Shown here piece after piece: positions 58,659 to 64,000 of a stretch of 64,000 nucleotides of DNA (the stretch's first letter is position 1; every line of letters starts with the position of its first letter). The position numbers were made by a program, and so were the translations under genes. This stretch comes from Pseudomonadota bacterium (lineage in GTDB: Bacteria; Pseudomonadota; Alphaproteobacteria; Micropepsales; Micropepsaceae), in contig JAJZDZ010000014.1 of NCBI GenBank assembly GCA_021851325.1, forward strand, positions 1-64,000, written 5' to 3'. Below the pieces are notes generated by a model. The model ran no database searches. It had not been told where the DNA came from and saw nothing but the letters and a program-made list of their open reading frames with translations.

Positions 58659-61619
58659 TCATGTCAAGGCGGCGTCGAGCACCTCGCACAAATGCGACAG
58701 GCCCGAAGCCACGTCCTTCAGATGGATACGTAACGCGCGCCGGCCGCGCTCGTTCAGAACCGCAAAGTCGCCCAGGGCCTGTGCCCGTTCGACCATGCCA
58801 AAGCTGATCTTGCGTCCCGGAATCTCGAGGTCTTCAACCGGCTCGCCAGTGATTTCCAGGAACACGCCACTGTCCGGCCCACCTTTGTAGGCCTGGCCGG
58901 TGGAATGCAGGAAACGCGGCCCGAAGCCGACGCAGGTTGCGACCTTCTTGGTATCGCGCAAGCGGGTCCGCATCCGCGACAGTTCCTGTTCAAAGGCATC
59001 ACAATGCTCGATGAAGGCCAGAAGCGCGGCATAATCGCCGTCCTTCAGGCGGGCAAAATGGGCACGCAGATAGCCTGCAAGATCGTCATGTCGGCCAATC
59101 GCTTCGGCATTGGCGCTGTCCGCATAAAGGGTGAAGCCGCGCTGCTCATAAATGGGTTCGGATTGCGGCAGGGCGCCGGTTTTCTCGAACGCATCGGTCA
59201 GTTCGCGCGCCTTGACCTTGGCCGCTTCGACATCGGGCTGGTTGAAGGGATTGATGCCAATGACCGAGCCAGCCATGGCGATTGCCACTTCCCACATGAA
59301 GAACAGCTGGCCCAGCTGGTAGGAATCCTCCGCCACGATCTGCAGCACGGGATGACCGGCATCTTCGAGCGCGGCGACATCGGCGCCATGGTCGACACCG
59401 GCCAGACGGACGAGAACAAAAACCCGGTCATCGCCATAGGCGGCCGGCTCGCCCGGGTTCTCGCGATCGACGGGAATGAGGCCCTTGCCCTGTTTGCCGG
59501 TGGATTCTGCGATCAGCTGCTCGAGCCAGGCACCCAGCGTGCGCAGCCCTTCACTGGCGAGGATTGTCACCTTGTTGCGACCGAACTTGGTTGCCAGCGT
59601 ACCCAGCACGATGCCAAGACGCAGGCCCGGATTGGCGAAGGCCGGGACGAGGGGACCGCAGCCATTGACCATGTGCTGGGTCTCATCGAGGAAACGTTCC
59701 AGATCAAGGCCCATGGCGGTGCCTGGCACCAGACCGAATTTCGAGAGCACCGAAAACCGCCCGCCAATCTCGGGATCACCGAGAAAGATGTGACCGAAAT
59801 TCTCGGCGCGTGCCTCGCGCTCAAGCGCGGAACCAGGATCGGTAATGGCGATGAAGGCGTCACCGGCCGCTGCCGCTCCGCGTGCCCGCACCGCCCGGTC
59901 CCAGAAATAGTCCTTGAGAATGGAAGGCTCGAGCGTGTTGCCCGATTTGGAGGCAACGATGAAGCGGGTCGCCTGCGGCACGATCTGCTTTTCGATCTCG
60001 CGAATCTGATCGGGATCGGTGGAATCAAGGACGTGCAAACGCGGCCAGCCCTGGCGCTGGCCGAAGCTTTCGGCAAGCACCGCGGCGCCAAGACTGGAGC
60101 CGCCCATGCCCAGAAGCACCACATGGGACAGACGGGCGCGGTCAATCTCGTCACGGAACGCGAGCAAAGCTTTCAGATCGGCCCGCTCGCGGGCGGCGAT
60201 GTCAAGCCAGCCCAGCCATTTGGCCTCATCGCCATTGGTCCAGAGGGCGCTGTCGCGTAGCCACAGGCGGCGGCTTATGCCCCAGCGGGTCCAGTTGGCG
60301 ATGGCCAGCTCGACATCGTCCTTGGCCTTGCCCAGATGCTCGCTGACGCGCACGAGCGAGGCATTGAGACATTTGACGCGCTTGGCCGCCAGCGCCGCGT
60401 AAAGTTTGTCGGCAGCTTCGGCAAATTTTTCCACGCCGTCCGCAAGCAGTTCGCCAGTAACCTTCTCGAGGGAAATCCCGTTTTCTTCCAGCTTCTGCAA
60501 CTGGTCGCGGGCTTCCTCGAGGCCACTTTCCAGCGTCGGCTTGGGCGTACCATGATCGGCAAAGGCCTCCATGGTTTCCGGCGGAATGGTGTTGACCGTA
60601 TTCGGCCCGATCAGGGCGTCGACATAAAGTACATCTGAATAGGCTTTGTTCTTGGTACTGGTCGAAGCCCAGAGCAGACGCTGCGGACGGGCACCGCGGG
60701 CTTTAAGGGCCTCCCAGCGTGGACCAGAAAAGACCTCCCGGTAGATGCTGTAGGCTTCCTTGGCATTGGCAATGGCGATCTTGCCCTTCAGCATCGCCAG
60801 ACCGGCCAGCCGGCCACGTTCGTCCTTGCCTGCATCTTGCAGCTTGCTGTCGATCAGGCTGTCGATCTTGGCGTCGATGCGGCTGATGAAGAAACTTGCC
60901 ACCGAGGCAATGCGCGACAGGTCTTCGTTCCTTGGTCGCGCTTCAAGGCCGGCAATATAAGCGTTCGCAACCTCGCGGTAGACCGCAGTGGAGAACAGCA
61001 GTGTGATATTTACATTGATAGCCTCGCCGATCAGGCTTGCGATGGCCGGCAGACCTTCGCGGGTGGCCGGCACCTTGATCATGAGATTGGGCCGGTTCAC
61101 GGCCTGCCAGAGCGCGCGGGCCTCCGTCAGCGTTGCCGCTGTGTCATTGGCGATGTAAGGCGAGACTTCGAGGGAAATGAAACCATCTTTGGCATCACTG
61201 TTGGCGTAGACCTGGGCGAAGGCGTCGGCGCCAAGACGGATGTCATGTACTGACAGCGCGCGAAAGATCTCACCGACATCGGCGCCCTGTTCTGCCAGGC
61301 GCTTGATGTCGGCGTCATATTCCTTGCCGCTGCCGATCGCCTTTTCGAAGATCGCCGGATTGGAGGTCATGCCGGTCAGGCCATCGCTGGCGATCTTCCG
61401 TGCAAGGTCTCCATTTTCGATCATCTCGCGGGTCAAGAAATCGAGCCATACTGATTGGCCGAATTCGGCGAGCGCCTTGAGCCTGCTCATGCTGCCATTC
61501 CCATCGTTAATGCCTGGCTCCGGTGTTCCGGAGGCCGGGGGCGAACTATCATGAACGGGCTGGTCCTGCCAGCGCCTGTCATCGTTCATGGGGCTGCCTT
61601 TTACTGCATGAAGGGACAT
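58659..61619 (-). CDS. tal-pgi: Bifunctional transaldolase / phosphoglucose isomerase
   Basis: Transaldolase half: QSVWLDFLTREMI..DGLTGMTSNPAIFEKAI, MIKVPATREGLPAI; PGI half: VVLLGMGGSSLGAAVLAESFG, FIVASKSGNTLEPSILKDYFW. Start uncertain (MSLHAVKGS at 61619 or MNDD at 61589). Confidence 0.95.
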   Translation of the reverse strand: MSLHAVKGSPMNDDRRWQDQPVHDSSPPASGTPEPGINDGNGSMSRLKALAEFGQSVWLDFLTREMIENGDLARKIASDGLTGMTSNPAIFEKAIGSGKEYDADIKRLAEQGADVGEIFRALSVHDIRLGADAFAQVYANSDAKDGFISLEVSPYIANDTAATLTEARALWQAVNRPNLMIKVPATREGLPAIASLIGEAINVNITLLFSTAVYREVANAYIAGLEARPRNEDLSRIASVASFFISRIDAKIDSLIDSKLQDAGKDERGRLAGLAMLKGKIAIANAKEAYSIYREVFSGPRWEALKARGARPQRLLWASTSTKNKAYSDVLYVDALIGPNTVNTIPPETMEAFADHGTPKPTLESGLEEARDQLQKLEENGISLEKVTGELLADGVEKFAEAADKLYAALAAKRVKCLNASLVRVSEHLGKAKDDVELAIANWTRWGISRRLWLRDSALWTNGDEAKWLGWLDIAARERADLKALLAFRDEIDRARLSHVVLLGMGGSSLGAAVLAESFGQRQGWPRLHVLDSTDPDQIREIEKQIVPQATRFIVASKSGNTLEPSILKDYFWDRAVRARGAAAAGDAFIAITDPGSALEREARAENFGHIFLGDPEIGGRFSVLSKFGLVPGTAMGLDLERFLDETQHMVNGCGPLVPAFANPGLRLGIVLGTLATKFGRNKVTILASEGLRTLGAWLEQLIAESTGKQGKGLIPVDRENPGEPAAYGDDRVFVLVRLAGVDHGADVAALEDAGHPVLQIVAEDSYQLGQLFFMWEVAIAMAGSVIGINPFNQPDVEAAKVKARELTDAFEKTGALPQSEPIYEQRGFTLYADSANAEAIGRHDDLAGYLRAHFARLKDGDYAALLAFIEHCDAFEQELSRMRTRLRDTKKVATCVGFGPRFLHSTGQAYKGGPDSGVFLEITGEPVEDLEIPGRKISFGMVERAQALGDFAVLNERGRRALRIHLKDVASGLSHLCEVLDAALT

Positions 61620-61740
61620 CTGGGTGAAGTCGGTCAGGTTAAAAAGGCGGCCAGGAGCGGCACCGATCCTGAAAACGCACGATCTTGCAAGGAGTTCCCG
61701 GACGCGGTTGAATGACCAACCTGTCACAAAGGGGGCCGGC

Positions 61741-62925
61741 ATGGAAATTAACCTGTTTGCGCCAGAAAGTTTTTCGGCCGGTCATCCCCATGACCAGTAT
61801 CACTGGTTGCGTGACAATGCCCCGGTATTCTGGCAGCAAACCGCAGATGGAGAGGGGTATTGGGCGCTGACACGTTATCGTGACGTGTTTGCGGTTGATC
61901 GTGACTTTTCCACATTTTCTTCTGAGCCCACGGTCATGATCGCTGATCCGGATCCGGCAGGCGACATGCTCTTTGGCGGACGCAAGATGATGCTGATGAT
62001 GGATCCGCCGCAGCACACCGCCTTGCGGCGGCTGGTGCGCGCGACCTTCACCCGCGAGGCGGCGCTGGCGCGCGCGCCGCGTCTTGATCAGCTTGCCCGT
62101 CAGATCATCGACCGGGTTGCGGCGCGTGGCGCCTGCGATTTTGTCGAGGAGATCGCAGGGGAAATGCCATCTTATGTGATTGCCGAGCTGATGGGCCTGC
62201 CGCCGGAGGATGGACGCGAACTCTATCGTCTGACCGAGATCCTGCACTCTGCATCACCTCCTGAAGATATCGTGGCGGCGCTTGGCGCCATGTTCGAATA
62301 TGGCCGCGCGGTGATCAAACAGAAACGCGCCCGGCCGGGCGATGACATCGCCTCGGCCCTCCTTAGCGCTGAGCTTGAGGGGCGCAAGCTGGACGATGTG
62401 GAGTTTCTGCTTTTTTTCCTGCTCCTGATCGATGCCGGCGGCGATACCACGCGCAATCTTCTGGGTGCCGGACTGATCGCACTCCTGGAAAACCCTGACC
62501 AGCTCGCCTGGCTCAAGGCTGATCTTGAGGGCAGGCTTGCTTCAGCGCGCGAGGAATTGCTGCGCTATTGCGCGCCGGTTGTTTATATGCGGCGGCGGGC
62601 AACCAAGGACACACGCATCGGCGACACCACGATCGGCGCAGGCCAGAAAGTGGTGATGTATTTTGGTGCCGCCAACCGTGATCCAGCCGCGTTTCCCGAG
62701 CCTGACAGGCTTGATCTTGCGCGCACGCCCAATGCGCATATCGCCTTCGGCACCGGACCGCATGGCTGTCTTGGCCAGCATCTGGCGCGGCTGGAAATCG
62801 ATGCGATGCTGCGCCATCTGCTTGCACGGTTTGATGACATCGAGATCACCGCCCCGCCACAGTGGCTGAGCTCGAATTTCATCGCCGGGCCCAAATCCCT
62901 GCCCATCCGCTTTCGCGCCCGCTGA
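61741..62925 (+). CDS. Cytochrome P450
   Basis: DAGGDTTRNLLGAGLIALLENP I-helix, EELLRYCAPVVYMRR, FGTGPHGCLGQHLARLEI heme ligand motif. Confidence 0.96.
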   Translation: MEINLFAPESFSAGHPHDQYHWLRDNAPVFWQQTADGEGYWALTRYRDVFAVDRDFSTFSSEPTVMIADPDPAGDMLFGGRKMMLMMDPPQHTALRRLVRATFTREAALARAPRLDQLARQIIDRVAARGACDFVEEIAGEMPSYVIAELMGLPPEDGRELYRLTEILHSASPPEDIVAALGAMFEYGRAVIKQKRARPGDDIASALLSAELEGRKLDDVEFLLFFLLLIDAGGDTTRNLLGAGLIALLENPDQLAWLKADLEGRLASAREELLRYCAPVVYMRRRATKDTRIGDTTIGAGQKVVMYFGAANRDPAAFPEPDRLDLARTPNAHIAFGTGPHGCLGQHLARLEIDAMLRHLLARFDDIEITAPPQWLSSNFIAGPKSLPIRFRAR

Positions 62926-62950
62926 GCGCGGCACGGCAAAGGCCGCTGGT

Positions 62951-64000
62951 TCAGTCCTCGAGCGTCTTGCTGAAGGAAAGGCCGATGGTGGTGCTGCTGA
63001 GCTGGCTGCGGCTGATCGCTGCCAGCTGGCCGGCGCGGCTGCCCTCATAGAGATAATTCTGCTGGAGGGTTCCGCCACCCAGGCCATTGACGCTCAAGGT
63101 CAGGGCGAACGGGCCAGGATTATACTTGATGAAGGCCCCCGCACTTGGAGAGTTGGAAATCGCGGTGTCTTCGGCCACCTGGTAATAATGGGTGCGTGTT
63201 CCCATCTGGCCGTCCAGACCGAAACTGACGCCGCTTCCAGGCACGGCATCGGTTAGCCTGACGCTTGCCTCGGAGGGAATTTCACCGGAGAGCGGGCGGG
63301 TGCGAAGGGTGACGGGATCGCGGATCTGCGAATGGCGGAAGGCTGCGTGCGAGGACAGCTTGGCGTGAGAAAACCCGAACGGGGCCATCGACAGCGCCAC
63401 GGCAAAATGGGCGCTCTGGCGACTGCCGCCAGTGATGCTTTGCGGGATCTGTCCGCCCGGACCTTCAGCGAGCACCGTCGTTGAGCTCAGCGCAGCGGTG
63501 GTGAAGGCGGCCTTGAGCGACACGGGTCCCAGCTGGTCGGCCAGCCCGGCATGAAATTCATCGGCGGTGTTGGGCCTGAGGCCGGACTCAAGATCACCGG
63601 TGGCCGCATGCCAGGCGGCGAGGTCGACAGCGCTAACCGGCACCACGCTGCGGTCAAGGGCAAGCCTCAGGCGGGCTCCGGAAAACGGCCTTACGGTCAG
63701 GGCCAGACGCGGTTCTGCCGCCTGCCAGCGCAGCTGCGCGAGGCTGCTGTTCTGCAGGCGCAGACTGCCCTCGGCGAGGGTGGCGTCAGCCTCCGCCGTC
63801 AGCTGCGGCAGGGGCTTCCAGGTTGCCATGAAGGCTTCGATGGCGCGGCTGCTTGCGATCTGGCTGGTTGCGCTCTTCTGACCAACGAAGGTCTCGCTCT
63901 GGACCGTGCTTGTGCTCGTGTTCTGTGCCGTCGCCGTGAGGGTGAGGCCGCTCACCGGCGTCACCGTCAGCGTTGCCGAGGCATGGGTGCTGTCATTCTG
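62951..64000 (-). CDS. Outer-membrane beta-barrel protein, probably C-terminal part of a TonB-dependent receptor; truncated by window edge
   Basis: Alternating amphipathic strands through the ORF, NYLYEGSRAGQLAAISRSQLSSTTIGLSFSKTLED C-terminus; ORF runs toward the window end without a convincing start. Confidence 0.6.
   Translation of the reverse strand, partial: QNDSTHASATLTVTPVSGLTLTATAQNTSTSTVQSETFVGQKSATSQIASSRAIEAFMATWKPLPQLTAEADATLAEGSLRLQNSSLAQLRWQAAEPRLALTVRPFSGARLRLALDRSVVPVSAVDLAAWHAATGDLESGLRPNTADEFHAGLADQLGPVSLKAAFTTAALSSTTVLAEGPGGQIPQSITGGSRQSAHFAVALSMAPFGFSHAKLSSHAAFRHSQIRDPVTLRTRPLSGEIPSEASVRLTDAVPGSGVSFGLDGQMGTRTHYYQVAEDTAISNSPSAGAFIKYNPGPFALTLSVNGLGGGTLQQNYLYEGSRAGQLAAISRSQLSSTTIGLSFSKTLED

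Noticed and set aside
58905-60260. 451-aa plus-strand ORF antisense to tal-pgi
   Set aside because: Overlaps a clear transaldolase/PGI; mirror-frame artefact of GC-rich codon usage
1-64000. CRISPR arrays, rRNA or tRNA genes
   Set aside because: No regularly spaced direct repeats, rRNA-like stretches or convincing tRNA cloverleafs noticed by eye; a tRNAscan/Infernal run would be decisive

Overview
The window looks like high-GC alphaproteobacterial DNA (taxonomy is inferred from gene content only). It divides into five blocks. (1) 1-18.3 kb: part of a Trb-type conjugative/integrative element: TraF-like S26 peptidase, lytic transglycosylase, DUF3363-type relaxase, TraG coupling protein, CopG-like protein and trbBCDEJLFGI. 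An AT-richer cargo insert lies between relaxase and traG: an AbiL/RloAB-like pair (AAA15 ATPase + RloB) with two uncharacterised small downstream ORFs, followed by a decayed IS1-family transposase. (2) 18.4-27.7 kb: hydrolase/detoxification genes, a DUF1634-TauE fusion, a Usp protein and a GH1 enzyme. (3) 29-44.5 kb: a compositionally distinct catabolic island: TonB receptor, two paralogous TetR regulators, acyl-CoA ligase, APH-family kinase, SDR, ACAD10/11-like dehydrogenase, NTF2-like protein, alpha/beta hydrolase, OYE and Baeyer-Villiger-type monooxygenase. Parts of a promoter-like sequence upstream of the TonB receptor recur in the divergent catabolic intergenic region. (4) 44.9-50.4 kb: SelO, a single-ORF EgtB-EgtD fusion (domain order opposite to fungal Egt1) and an MFS transporter. 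(5) 50.4-61.6 kb: a compact minus-strand operon joining tal-pgi, gnd, zwf, pgl, a GH15 enzyme, a polyphosphate-glucokinase-like ROK kinase, otsB and otsA. A P450 and a truncated outer-membrane protein gene close the window. I recognised no rRNA, tRNA or CRISPR array. All assignments are by reading the sequence; no database search was run.
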